A stretch of DNA of 64,000 nucleotides from Azolla pinnata (Eukaryota > Streptophyta > Polypodiopsida > Salviniales > Salviniaceae): the NCBI GenBank assembly GCA_037176905.1, contig JBBBWG010006446.1:6580-70579 (forward strand). Direction: 5' to 3'. The position numbers and the translations under genes were made by a program. Positions within the stretch are counted from its first letter, which is position 1; every line of letters begins with the position of its first letter. This document shows, piece by piece, positions 12,692 through 25,300 of this stretch. The notes beneath the pieces were generated by a model, which searched no databases, had not been told where the DNA came from, and was given only the letters and a program-made list of their open reading frames with translations.

Positions 12692-13290
12692 GGGTTTAGG
12701 GTTTAGGGTTTAGGGTTTTAGGGTTTAATGTTCAGAGTTTAGGGTTTAGGGTTTAATGTTCAGAGTTTAGGGTTTAATGTTCAGAGTTTAGGGTTTAGGG
12801 TTTTAGGGTTTAATGTTCAGAGTTTAGGGTTTAGGGTTTAGGGTTTTAGGGTTTAATGTTCAGAGTTTAGGGTTTAGGGTTTTAGGGTTTAATGTTCAGA
12901 GTTTANNNNNNNNNNNNNNNNNNNNNNNNNNNNNNNNNNNNNNNNNNNNNNNNNNNNNNNNNNNNNNNNNNNNNNNNNNNNNNNNNNNNNNNNNNNNNNN
13001 NNNNNTTTAGGGTTTTAGGGTTTAATGTTCAGAGTTTAGGGTTTAGGGTTTTAGGGTTTAATGTTCAGAGTTTAGGGTTTAGTATTCAGAGTTTATGGTT
13101 TAGGATGGATTTAGTATTCAGAGTTTAGGGTTTAGGATGGGCTTAGGGTTTAGGGTTTAGGGTTTAGGATGGTCTCGGGATTTAGGATGGATTTAGTATT
13201 CGGAGTTTATGGTTTAGGATGGGCTTAGGGTTTAGGGTTAGGGTTTAGAGTTAGGGTTTAGAGTTAGGGTTTAGGATGGGCTCGGGGTTT
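12692..13290 (+). repeat. Degenerate interstitial telomere-type array (TTTAGGG)n with gap
   Basis: Runs of TTTAGGG and TTTTAGGG alternate with GTTTAATGTTCAGAG, giving a higher-order unit of roughly 36 bp. From about 13080 the array decays into GGATGGATTTAGTATTC variants. A 100-base N gap (12906-13005) interrupts it. Read on the minus strand it is CCCTAAA-rich and lies about 75 bp upstream of the first possible PIGG start codon. Confidence 0.95.
12906..13005. other. Assembly gap (100 N)
   Basis: Exactly 100 N, a placeholder length. Both flanks are the same telomere-like repeat, so the true array length is unknown. Confidence 0.99.
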
Positions 13291-13299
13291 TGGGTTTTG

Positions 13300-16200
13300 G
13301 GTTCGGGATAAGTCTGTCGACATCTTCCGTAGCGGTCCTCGATCTGAGGCGAATCCGATCGATGCTCGCGAAAGAATCCGTGCTGAATCGGATCTCTGGA
13401 AGCGCCCGAATCGCGAAGCTCGCAGGCCGAGGAGCGATCGCTCTCCGAATCGCTCGAGGATTGCGAATCGGCTAATCACCCGGTTGCTGTTCTTTTAGCA
13501 TACTGCAAGATGGTCGGAGGTGAGCTGAGGGGCCAGATCGACCCAACAAGCAGATCTGGCCGATTCAATTTCGATTCTCTTTTTCGCCAACTGGCCGTGA
13601 GTCATCGGAAAATTATGATTACAGAACTACCTCCATTGTCCATTTATGACCATAATACCTGTGACGGGGGATACGTAACAACTTTGCTTGTTAGAAACAA
13701 GGGATTCGTAAAGCTTTGCCTGCTACTTCCCAACAATCTGTCAGAACATCCGAGCAATTGCCTGGGCATTCCTCTCTGAAATGGTGGTCATTCTACTCCG
13801 GATGTTTTCCACTCAATACAAGCCAAGGCACTGGCTTTTCTAATCATGTTCGTTGCCTCGAGACCTCATTCAAACCGGCCACGCGAGCCTAACTGAAGGA
13901 GATGGTTTTGGCTACCTGCAACAAGTGAAAAGCAGTTAGATCTGACAGATACAGGTTCGGAAACGACAAGAAGCAAGTGTCGGGGTATTTAGCTTGGTAT
14001 ATAGGTGTACATACGTTTGAATGCATGAGTATATGCCAATATTCCTTATGTGCATACACAAATCAGAACAAACAAACGCTTGCAGGCAACTTTGCGTTGG
14101 TGTTGTATGTTGCTTTCTGTTGCATATCCCGATCTGTTTAGCTGTTCGTGATTTGTATATTCTCTCAATTCATAGAAGGATATTTGATTGTTATGTATAA
14201 TGGCACAATTGTGTGTTGTTATCGCATGTTTTGTCTCTACCTCCGCCACAACATCGGATCGATGTCATGGGGAGAGGTTTGCTTTTTATTATTGTATAAA
14301 GATCCTTTCATTAGTATTGAATAATGTCAAACATCTATACAAATGGGCCTGAAGTCAAGCGATACAATTCACTAGCAAGGATACCAGAGACCAATTATCA
14401 TTTGCTTAGCCTCATCAAAACAAAAGAGCCAAGGAGGTGGTTTATATTACCAGACAATCTAAGTATCTCTTCGTGTATAAAAGATGTTTCTTTTCCCAGG
14501 AACGATGAAACGGTAAACATCTTTTTTCTGCCGATTCAGATATTCTTTCTATAGCTAAATATTGCCCCTGTAGTGTACTCACAATTTCTCTCTATATTAA
14601 CACAAGAGTTTTTGCAAGCGGTTCTATGCATTCCATGAAGGCCAGTTTGCATCTCGCTTTCTAGATGCGTGATTGCATTGATTGTTTCGTAAATTGCCGG
14701 ATTCAATGTTTTCCCATCTACTTATTCTTCATAATCAAAGGTGTTTTCCTGTTGCCCCCGAAATAATTTGTGTTATTCCCCAAGATCAACTTTAATGCAA
14801 AGTTGTTGACAAACGGTTCAAAGCATGCAACCTGGGGAGAAAGAGAGGACATCCATGTTGAAATTCTTTGGCGGTACCTTCCGAATATATTTAGTATGGT
14901 GGAGACGCAAAATCTTCTTCGATTTGTCTTTCTCTATGCTCCCGCTCAATATGTCGTTGGCCTTCATCGAGTTCCTCCAATGGGATTCGATTACTACTCC
15001 ATAGAACTGATAGATAGATATGATGGGCAAAGCCTAGAGGCATGTCAGAACATCTGTGTATGAGGTTTTGTATTGTTGGTATGAAAATGAAGGGGGGAGG
15101 AATGGTATCATGAGATGCTGTTATGAGTTAAAACAATTACGTTTGGCATCGACACAAAAAACAATTGGAATTCGGAACGATACAAAGAGAGCTTTGCAGA
15201 AAGAAATAGCAAAAGCAGGTGATGCCACTCCAAAAGAGATTTGCTTTGTCAAGCAAAACATGTTATGTGTAAAGAAAGAAAGAAAGAAAGAGAGAAAGAG
15301 AGAAAGAGAGAAAGAAAGAAGGCACTACCACTACTGCTTTTGGACTAAAAAACAATGTCAAAGGCGGAATATTCCAAAACAAAGGAGATTGGATTATTGC
15401 CCATCACATGAAAGATTAGAGGAAGGGGAATAATCCCAATGGGCTTATTATTAAGCTCATAACAACATGCAGGCAGGTAGGTCCCTTGAACAACGATCTC
15501 CGAGAGATATCGAGAAGAAGTCCCCACCATGCCAATGGAATAAAAAGGAGGGCATTTCTATGAGGGCTTAGGGTCAATATTCTGCCTTCTTCATGAATGA
15601 ACATGTCTGTTGTATTCATCGTCGCCAATTTGCAGGCCCTTGCGTGTCGCATAATCGACACGTGTTACAGGCATTCCGTGATAGAATCCTCCAATCAGGA
15701 GACTCGATGATCTCTCTTCCGATATGAATCCAGGGATTCGGGTGCTCCCTCAGAAGCTCTGTTTCCTAACACCAAACCTAAGTCTGAAAGGAAGGCAATT
15801 GAACAGAAGAGAGAAAGAGTATCTATGAGATTGGACACAGAGAGCTCAGTCGACTTTAGACTGTAAAGTTATCGTCGTTATATCATTCACTCTTTTCATC
15901 GGCTTCCTTTCTTACTCGGTTAGCTTCTCTTATTGCTCAATTTGTTTGACCCATACAGTTCTCTTACACTATTCACTTGTCCTTGACACTTATCAGGTTG
16001 TTTCGGATGAAAGCCTAGCCCATTATACTGACCATCGGTGCAGCTCGAACACTAGGAAACTGGCATAATCTTGCGTCACAACAGGCCTTTGTAACAACAA
16101 CGACAACAACAACAATTTCCAAGCTCTTGCTATGTTATTCATCAAATATATGGTGGCCATTCATGTATTAAAAATAAAACAATTATAACAACAATAATAC

Positions 16201-17150
16201 TAGTGTATTTATGTTGCTCTCTTCTTCTAAGTGTAAATAATAATTCATTACTTCTTACGAGGGCCTGTAACCAATTGTTTAAGCCTAACTAATGACAGGG
16301 TTACATTTCAAGAAGAATAAACAAACAAATGAGGGAAAATGGCCGATAAACGCCTAACAAAATTATAAATTACATTTTAACGCCTCACCAAAACCAAAAA
16401 TTACAAATTAAAGCAAATAAATTAATCGTGTGTTCAATTAACATCAAATAATCAACTCACATATTAATTCTCAATAATTTGATTAATGCCAGATTGACGC
16501 GTTAATAATTACCAACTTTTGTTAATCGGATATAATAAGGGAAACGTTTACGATCAATCGGTGAGAAGAGTGATCAGGAAGAAAATCAATAGCAGCGGAA
16601 TTAATTGAATGTTAATTTTTGCTGGAAGATAAGATGAGGCGTCGATTTCTAATTCTTTATTTCAGCAGGCGTTAAGATGCAGTTTATAATTCCCAATAAA
16701 CAAACAAACAAAGAATTATAGCCAATAATTTGTTGTATAGTGCAACTCTAATTTTTGTGGGCAATGAGAAAAATAAAGGACAAATCCTTCTCCTCGTAAT
16801 TAAAAAAAAAAGAAGAAGAAAAATCCGAGGAAGACGACAAAACGCAGAGCGCAAAAAAGCGCGGGAAAAGCAAAGCGCGGGAAAAGGAAGAAAAAAGCGC
16901 GGCCGATTTAAAAAAACGATCCGACGGCACAAATGTTTTGGCGGGAAGGCGACAAAAGGCGCGCGACTTTTTTGGGCCCTTTTTTTTTAGTTCAATTTTA
17001 ATTTAATTGATTCATTTATCTATCTATCTATATATTTTTTTGTTTTTAAAATTTTGTTTTTTTTTGTGTCTCTCTCTTCTCGTTCTCTTCTCTTCTCTTT
17101 CTCTTTTCTCTTTGTCTCTGTCTGTGATCTGCGGCCTCTGCGTATATTCT
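13300..17150. other. Intergenic region between divergent PIGG and bHLH genes
   Basis: About 3.9 kb with no recognisable gene. Several open frames of 60-97 codons exist (for example about 14770-15063) but none shows a motif I know, splice-linked neighbours or a start context that would support it. A GAAA-rich microsatellite lies at about 15268-15322. The final kilobase is AT-rich, then pyrimidine-rich (17050-17130), and probably contains the bHLH promoter. Confidence 0.6.
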
Positions 17151-17155
17151 GTTTC

Positions 17156-17181
17156 AAACCCTAACCCTAACCCTAACCCTA
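17156..17181 (+). promoter_or_regulatory. Telo-box-like AAACCCTAACCC motif
   Basis: AAACCC followed by three CTAACCC-type repeats lies about 305 bp upstream of the bHLH start codon, right after a pyrimidine-rich stretch. AAACCCTA telo-boxes are established promoter elements in plants, often near transcription starts. Its function here is inference. Confidence 0.5.
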
Positions 17182-17185
17182 GGCG

Positions 17186-17410
17186 ATGGAATCTGCCCCC
17201 CACGATCCTTCCTTTCTCCTCAGTCCCTGCCACGACGGCGATGACGACGGCCATGACGATCCCTGGCCGCCTCCACAAAGGAAGAAAAGAGCGCAGCAAG
17301 GGACCACATCTCGTTCTGACCTTCGGCGATTTCCTGCGCTTGCCATGGCGTCCTCTCCTCCTCCCCCTCCCGCCGTCGTCGATCGAGTTCCTCCATCTTC
17401 CTCCATGTAG
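17186..17410 (+). other. Possible 74-codon upstream ORF in the bHLH leader
   Basis: An ATG at 17186 opens 74 codons ending at 17410, 76 bp before the bHLH ATG at 17487. The peptide (starting MESAPHDPSFLL) has no recognised domain. It would be a uORF if transcription starts upstream of it, for example near the telo-box. An alternative is splicing within this leader. Confidence 0.3.
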
Positions 17411-17430
17411 CCTCACCTGAATCACATACC

Positions 17431-17460
17431 CCTTCCTCCTCCTCCTCCTCCTCCTCCTCG
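17431..17460 (+). repeat. (CTC)n microsatellite in the bHLH leader
   Basis: About eight CTC triplets end 26 bp upstream of the bHLH start codon. Placement is similar to the pyrimidine triplet tracts before the ILR1-like and BCCP starts. Confidence 0.85.
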
Positions 17461-17486
17461 TTCTTCTCCATCAAGATCGCTTTCGG

Positions 17487-20400
17487 ATGGCTTCTTCTTC
17501 TTCGTCTCCTCCTCCTGCAACCAATTCATGGCTCTTTGACCTTGATCTCGTCGACGACAGCAGCCATCACCTGCTCTGGGATACCTCCGTGTCTAACGAT
17601 GACGATCTCCACCGTTCCTCCCTCAGGTAATCTCTGCGTTTCCGATTCCTCGGACCTGGATCACTGCTCGATTGTAGTGTCAGCTGTGTGTAAGTCGCGA
17701 AGAAAAGAGTAGAAGGAGAAGAAGGAGAAGGAGAAGGAGAAGGAGAAGGAGAAGAAGAAGAAGGAAAGAAGGAAAGAAGGAAGGAAGGAAAGAAAGGAAG
17801 GAAGATTTTGTTGACGATGAAGGCAACGATGATGATGATAGAAGACGAAGAAAGGCAGATGATGACGATGACGATGACGATGGCTATGGCGGCGATAATG
17901 AAAAATCATTGATCCAAGCAAGGACGAAACACTTGTTATGTTTTGTGTTAAGAACACGAGGATAATGATGGATGTGGACATGTGATAGTTTGAAGTAAGA
18001 ACGTTCGTGTTCTGTCTATCGGTTCGTTTTTCCATCCCTGGAGACAGACATAGATTTGAAAGATTGAATTGTTAAGCTATGACATATGGAGGAAGATATT
18101 TAACCAAGAAAAGTAGAAAGAAGGGGAAGAAATATGAGAAAGATCAAGAGTTGCTTCCAGAACCACTTCCCACCTGTTTTTCCTCCGAGCTTCTGAACAG
18201 CAAGAATTGAAGGCGATTTAATCAAGATAAGCAGGAGGAATGGAAAGACATATACGAGTGATTAAGCTTTTCTAACTCACAGCTTGATTTCCTCGACAAT
18301 TGAGATGATCAAAACAGATTACGGATGGGTGACTTCAACATAGGTAGTTGAATTCAACTTAGCAGATGGGCTTGTTATGCCACCAACCCTATTTCTCCCA
18401 TTTGTCCTTTGAAATCATAAACCAGCAGGATGCTTGAGTTATTTCTGAAAAATTAAGATCTTCAACAAAGTTAATAAAAGAGGTTCTTTCGTCTGTCGGA
18501 GGTTATAAAGTGGAGATTTTGCCACAAGCATTCAGATTGCAAGCCTAAGCAGCTGGAGGGTAGTTTTTTGAGCAGAAAGATTTATGTTAGCAGGCTGGAG
18601 TACAATTAAAGCTGTGATTAAATAATGAAGGGCCGTAGAATGTGAGAATTCATTTATGAAAAGATATGCAAACAATTTCTGTGTAAAACTTAGAATTTGA
18701 ACGTGTGTGCGTGATTCAACACGGTTCTTTATGTGCAAAATTCCAAGTTCTCAGTCGGAAAATAAGGCATATAAGCGATTGAAGGCTGAGAAACCGCAGA
18801 AAAGCAGAAACGGTTAAGTACGTTTCAAAAGAAATTTTGAATCAGATGATGTGCAGATTCATGCAATTATGGACAAATGAGTGTACATGGATCACACGGA
18901 TGTGGAAAACTGATGCATGTCAACTGCAGAAAGTAGGAATGGTTGAGTTGAAGTATTCAGCTATGAACAATTTGTGACTTAGAATTTGTATGTATGGTGA
19001 ACTGAGTAGATTACCACTGTGCTCTTGAATCAGGAGATCTTGTGTTTATTGGATTTTTTGGGATTTTGCACAGTGTGAGAGTGATAGATGTCCTTTATTA
19101 ATCATCTTTTTGTTTAACATATCCGGTTAGTAATTTTTCAAAAGAATTTCTTTCTTTGCTATGCGTGAACTTCATTACATAGGGCTACAATTATTAAGTT
19201 TATCCATAGTAAACTTGATGGGAAGATTAGGCATACCATTCAGGTTCTCTGAAAGTGATTTTCGTCAAGTAAACTTTTCTATTTGATGGTCAATACCTGA
19301 TCCATGTTTTGTTTTTGCAGTTTGGAGCATGAAATTTCTCAGGAAGAATCATTAAATCAGGATAAATCGTGCTCAAGGATAAGGTTTGGCAGTATATTTC
19401 GAGTGCTTTGATATTTTGTAACTGAGTAGTGGTATTCATTCTCATTCTCTTTCTGGTATGTTGCAGTGAAAGTGATCAAGACAAAGATAGTTCAAGGAAA
19501 AGGTCTGTTACAGATGTCAAAATCCTATAACTATTGTAACTCTGAATCGCTAATTATGTCCACCTGCATGTTGTAATAAGGTCTAGACGTGATTCAGTCC
19601 ATGGAGTTGGTAACAAAGCTTGTCGTGAAAAAGTGCGTAGAGATCGGTTAAATGACAGGTATGTGCCATTTTTAGTTAGGAATCTCCTTGGCATATCCAA
19701 TTTCATAGCAGCTTAAACTCAAGCTTCAGGAAAACTGGTGATGTGTGAAGTCTCTTAGGGCAGTTCTAGCTAGCTCAAAAGTACTGTAATGCATGCAAAA
19801 AAACAGTGTTGTCTATCCAGTAATCTAGAAAGGTATGACAATGATATATCTGAAGAAAATGACAACCATATCTTCAGGTATATTATTCATTACATGAGTT
19901 TATGCATACAAACTTGTATAATTCATGGAATTTATTAAGGTGAATTGATTTATTGCTTTAGATTTATGGAATTAAGTGCTCTTCTTGAGCCCTGTAAAAC
20001 CCCGAAGACCGATAAAGGTTCGATCCTTCGAGATGCAACTAGAATTTTAGGCCAGATGCGGGTGGAGATGCAACAACTAAAAGAAGCAAACAATCGACTT
20101 CAAGAGGCTATTAAGGAATTAAAGGTACTCATCATCCATTAAAAACACTACTAAATGATTTCCTCGTCCATAATTTTGCTTCATTTATCTCGATCAATTT
20201 TGATGGATAAGGTAGCCAAAATGAGATTTAGGGAGCGTCTCGGGTAATATTGTCTCTTAGTTCTATTAATTGGATGGTTAAAACATATCCTATGACAATG
20301 TTGCTGTTACATCAATGAAATCCCTGATCTCCAGAAGCCACATAAGCAAATAAATAGGGAGATGGGGCAAGGAAGAATGATAGAGTATTAGAATTGGCTT

Positions 20401-20997
20401 AAAAGATTTCTGTGTCTTTCAAAGAAGCCTTGTGTGTTCGTGTTTATCTATTTCCATTTTCTTGGTCCTGTGGTGGTATATCCTAGAAATGACGTAATAG
20501 TTGTGTCATATATCTAGTCTGTTTTTCTCTTTTTGTGTCTATTTATCGTTAGATTGAATTATGCCCTTGTTGATTTTTAGGCTCTAAAAACTGAACTGAT
20601 ACATTGTTGAAATAACATGACTAATTTTGATACATATTTGTCGAGTCATAGGTGTAACCAGATTTTTTTTTTGTCATGTGCTGTTGGGATTTCTTAGGCA
20701 GAGAAGAACGAGCTTAGAGATGAAAAATGTACCCTAAAGTTGGAAAAAGAGAGGTTGGAAAATCATCTGAAGACTATGAATGTGCTTCCTGGCTATGTTT
20801 CACATCTCCAAAGGATACATCCGACATCACATGCTTCTGTAAGCCATCTTCCATCAATGATTCCTTCCACGCAGTCGCATTTGCCATCAAAGCCAGCATT
20901 TCTGGACACTCCGTTTGCGTCAGCAATGACTCAATGGATTCCATCGAGCATCGTGGATATATCAAATGATCACATTTTGAGGCCGCCAGTTGCATGA
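17487..20997 (+). CDS. bHLH transcription factor, ILR3-like (subgroup IVc)
   Basis: Exons 17487-17626, 19321-19383, 19467-19502, 19581-19658, 19962-20124 and 20698-20997 join in phase to give 259 aa. The short acidic N-terminus (WLFDLDLVDD) is followed by the basic region and helix-loop-helix (KACREKVRRDRLND, then RFMELSALLEP...TDKGSILRDATRILGQM, about residues 92-145). A long leucine-zipper-like coiled coil follows (IKELKAEKNELRDEK, about 145-190), and the C-terminus ends DHILRPPVA. The basic region, the NELRDEK segment and the LRPPVA tail match the ILR3/bHLH104/bHLH115/bHLH34 group, which in Arabidopsis controls iron-deficiency responses and forms heterodimers. The long first intron (about 1.7 kb) holds GAAG- and GATGACGATG-type simple repeats. 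Which IVc member it is cannot be decided without a tree. Confidence 0.93.
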
Positions 20998-22126
20998 AGA
21001 ATCTTGCGAACAGTTGATAATCAGGCGACATGAGCAATCTAAGAAAGCAGATTTTTACTTCCGAGGATGAGATCCAATGAAATTGTTGGGACAAAGGGAC
21101 CCAGTGTTGTATAATACACCATAAAAATAGACAGGACATATTCTTTTAACGTTCAAGTTTCAGAGTAAATGCATAAGACAATCACGACCAACTGCCTTCC
21201 CCAGGACAGCTTTAAGCAGCTCCAGTATTATGTATTCTGATTCTTGCAGCATGGTGCAACTAGCTGTACAAGAATGCTTGGTAAAAATTATACACTTGTT
21301 CTTATTAACATGATCAGGGATTTCTGCAATTTTTTGGATGGATTCAGGAGAAAATCGAATGGGAGCACAACTGTTTCTTATTCTATATGTTTGATACCAT
21401 TACTATGTACAGGCCCGGTTTGGTTTTGGTTCAATTCGGTTTTTCTAGAACTGAACTGAGTTGAGAACCTAAATCATAAAAGGATGAGTTGAACTAAACC
21501 ATTGCATTTAACTGAGCCAAATCGCATTGGAAAAAATAGGAATTAAGCTGAATCGAGCAGCAGTTTAAATGGTTCCGATAATTGTATGTAAATTATTTTA
21601 CCAATATCAATCAAACTAAAACTGAATCAAAGCAGACTTAAAACCTCCCAAGCCAAACCGAAGTAAAACGAAATAGCCACATGAACCAAACCATACCCCA
21701 AACGCTCTTTCGTTACTTCAATGAAAACCTAACCCGTGAAATCGGCACATCCCTCGCTCATTTGCGATTTTGCGCTCATCAGTGGGCATAATCTTGCGCA
21801 CAAATCGATGACCACTTTTATAGCCCACGTTCGACTGAATCGGTAGCATCTTATCATGCATACGATTCTCGACGTGTTGATGCCAGATACGATCATTTGA
21901 ACGAATGCGCAGATACAAGCAAGCGTTATCGGAGGTGTGCATGTGTATGCATGCATGGCATCATGTGCAACATGCATGCCATCATGTGCATGAATGCATG
22001 TATGGCATGTATTTATACACCGTATGAATTCGTATACAGCCTATGTACGCACCGTATACATACACCTGAACATACGTATGTACACTGCAGGTTTCTGGAT
22101 TCCGACGGTTGAGGCAAAGAACAGCG
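20998..22126. other. Intergenic region, bHLH to TPR gene
   Basis: No gene is recognised. At 21415-21700 there are scattered GGTTTGGTTC/AAACCGAA-like words. At 21935-22005 a GCATGC/ATGGCATCATGTGCA-rich stretch contains imperfect short repeats. The right end must hold the promoter of the TPR gene. Confidence 0.55.
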
Positions 22127-22236
22127 ATGGAGACGGAGATGGAGCAGAAGATGGAGGCAAGACCATCTCTCGTGTCCGAATCGCTCCATCCCGCATCGCA
22201 GCAAGCCGCCACAACTGCAAACTTAGTTGCAGTCTC

Positions 22237-22304
<68 letters not shown>

Positions 22305-25300
22305 CTTTCTGCAAGCCGCCATCACTGCAAACTCCCCCGCTCCAGTGTAACTCGACCTTTCATTGGTCGATATTCCTTGGTTCGTTCCGCTCAGATCCCG
22401 TTGTTTTGTTTTAGAGGCTCGAAGAGCCGTCCGATTCAATAAAGCAATCTCGTCTCAGCAAACATGCCGAACTCAAGCGGAAACTGACAGATGATATGCG
22501 AGACATGGTAGGCTCTCATTATGCTCGTACCCTCGTGTTTAAGGAATGCTGCTTACGATGTGAACAAATCAGTAGAAATTGTGGAATCTCATGACGATCG
22601 ATCAGCCCTACATTGGCTGCTTGCTTGGAAAATGTCGAATTAGATTCGGTACACTCTCCCAAAGGATATAGTCTGCCAGTAATAGGGGAACATTTGATTT
22701 GATTGGATACATCCTTGCTACGTCAGCATTGAATGTTAATCAACAACATTCTCAAGTGGTGATATGACTATGTCATCGGTTGTACACAGGCTGGTTGCTT
22801 GGAAAGGTGGAATTAGAATTTCTAGATTCGTTTCCAAATGATATATAGTCCGTCACAATATAGGTAAATTTTATTTGATCGAATATGTCGTTGCTACATC
22901 AGCGCTGCGATGTTTTTCAACAATATTCTCAATATATAGGATTGGCAATATGAGTGTGTCATAGGTCTGTAAGAAGTCAACAGATACTTTGATGCATTGA
23001 AGGCATATGACGAGATTGAGATAAAATGCAAGGATGTGTGAAGGGAACTACTTATGACCTTAAAGAAGCTAATTTTCTTGGCTTTTTTAAAGTTATCTGA
23101 ATACGTAGATGTTCCCATGCAGAGTTAGGCACGGCGTTGTCTAACATTCTTTTGTGGACTAAAACCATCATCCATAACAAAATATTGTATACTACCCATA
23201 TATTAAGTAGAATGTAGCACCAACTTCTATATTGTATTCACCATAAAAACTGGTGCTATAGTCTACTTATTGTACTTCTGTTAAAGTATTTGATGTGTTT
23301 AATGCATGTTTTATGTTTCATTTATTAATTTATATACATGTGAAGATTAAGCCCTTGGCTTAGAAACATCTTACAAGCTGAATGGATTCATCTTGTAAAG
23401 AGGTGTTTTTGGCATGGTTCATTGATCGAGTGAAGATTGTTTGTGAAAATTGCTTATATTAGCTTCTGTGCAAATAATCAGAATTTCGAAAGAATTTGAT
23501 GTATTTAACATATTTCATAAATTTGATGTATTTTCTCTGTGGAACATGCACTTTTCAGAAACTGATAGGACACGTTTAAACCACTATGCTAAGTATTTTG
23601 CAGCCACACTGTGTCATCTTAATTTTCTAGTAGAGATAGGGCATGAATAAACACAATTTTATCAAGTGATTCCAAAGTGAACAAGAAAAATGTGATGTCC
23701 TATGTTAGTTGTGTATAGATAACTACCTAAACTGTACTTGATAACTCTTTCCCTCTACTTTAACAGCTTAAACATGAAGCTACAAAGATGAAAAATGGTC
23801 TTACATGCACATCTATTCCAGTTCAACAACATTTATGCATGAAGATGCTGTCTTCTGGAAAGCCAAAGGCATTCATCGGTAAGGTCCATAGGAAACATCA
23901 TATTTTATTTATTTTCATTGTTCTATGCCATGGAGAATTCTATTGATGTCATATTCCATAAGGAAGCTCATTGGTGATGGCATATAATTATTAGCATGTG
24001 GGGCAGGAAACCATATCTTCGTTATTTTCATTGTTCTATACTGTAGAGAATTCTATTGATGTCATGATCCATAAAGTTCGAGGGTGATGGCATAAAATTA
24101 TCAGCATATGAATTGGAATTGAGGTTTCTGTCTAAAGTGAGCCAACGTGAAGACATGCTAGAATCCCAGATGGCCCTTCACCAGTCCCAGCAATGCAATA
24201 TTAGAAGCTTATTACATTATTTATGGCAGAGATTTATTTGCTTTTGGGAGGAGCCTTTTTTTCAGGATTTAAAAAAAATCTGTAGTTTATTTGGCAAAGA
24301 TTGGAACTGGGACATGCAAGATTCCAAAAGTAAAATAGGCAAAAATCCTCTATTTGAAGGTCGATGTTTAATTATGCATCAACACTGACCCATAAATTAT
24401 AGGACATCATATAGGACGACAAATTCTCAGCTTTCCATTAATGTTCTTATCTAGTTTCCATAGCGGGCTCTTTCTCATTAATGTCCCAAGCTATTGAAAT
24501 TTGATTTTAGGAATGGCCTCTATTTTGATATGGTGAACTTTTTCTTATCATGGGTCCAAACTCAGTGCTTGCAACGTTCCTTCCCATCTGTGATCGTATC
24601 TTGCATGGAGTAGATTTGTGATATAGAATTATTCTCATAACCACTTCTAGGTTGTGTCAATCTCATGCTTCAGAGTCAAACCATAACATTGATCTCTCAT
24701 TACAACTTAGTTTTTCTGATGCATCACTTGCGCTCTAGTAGTTTCCCTGTTTTTGGGATAATTTGGGATGACAAGGAAAGAACTAAAAGAACTCTTCATT
24801 GTTTTTTTCCCATCTACCTTGTGGGTGTAGACTTTCATTAGGAATCCCCCAGTGATCTATGTTGTCAGAATCCTATTCAATGGGTTATCTTTTTCACGAC
24901 TATATATTTTAATTGGACCAGAACCTGTTTAAAGGAAAGGGCTGTACTCCTTATGATAACCTCTAGGTCTAATGGCTGGTTTACTTGACATATTTTTACC
25001 TGATTGTAGAGAAATCAATGTGAATGCTAATTTAAGGCTCATAGGTAGTCAAGAGGAGCTAGAGGATTAATTGGCAAAAGCATCAAAATACCCACGAATT
25101 TATGGATATTTATGAGAATGCTTTAAGGTTTGAAGCATGGCTAGAATACCACTTCAGTATATTTTTCAGATGGAGATCTCTTAGTTATCTCTTCTTGATT
25201 AGGATTCTTTTTCTTATTGCAGAGTTTTTCAACCTAACTCAGGTAGAAAGTCCAAGCATTATTTCAAGAGATCAAGATGGAGAATCTACATCCCATGTAA

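Noticed and set aside
14770-15063. Open frame of about 97 codons with non-repetitive sequence
   Set aside because: No recognised motif, no splice-linked partner exons and no promoter or conserved neighbour. It could be a gene relic but cannot be supported.
24113-24388. 91-codon frame in intron 3 of the TPR gene
   Set aside because: No motif and not needed for phase between exons 3 and 4. Left as intronic.
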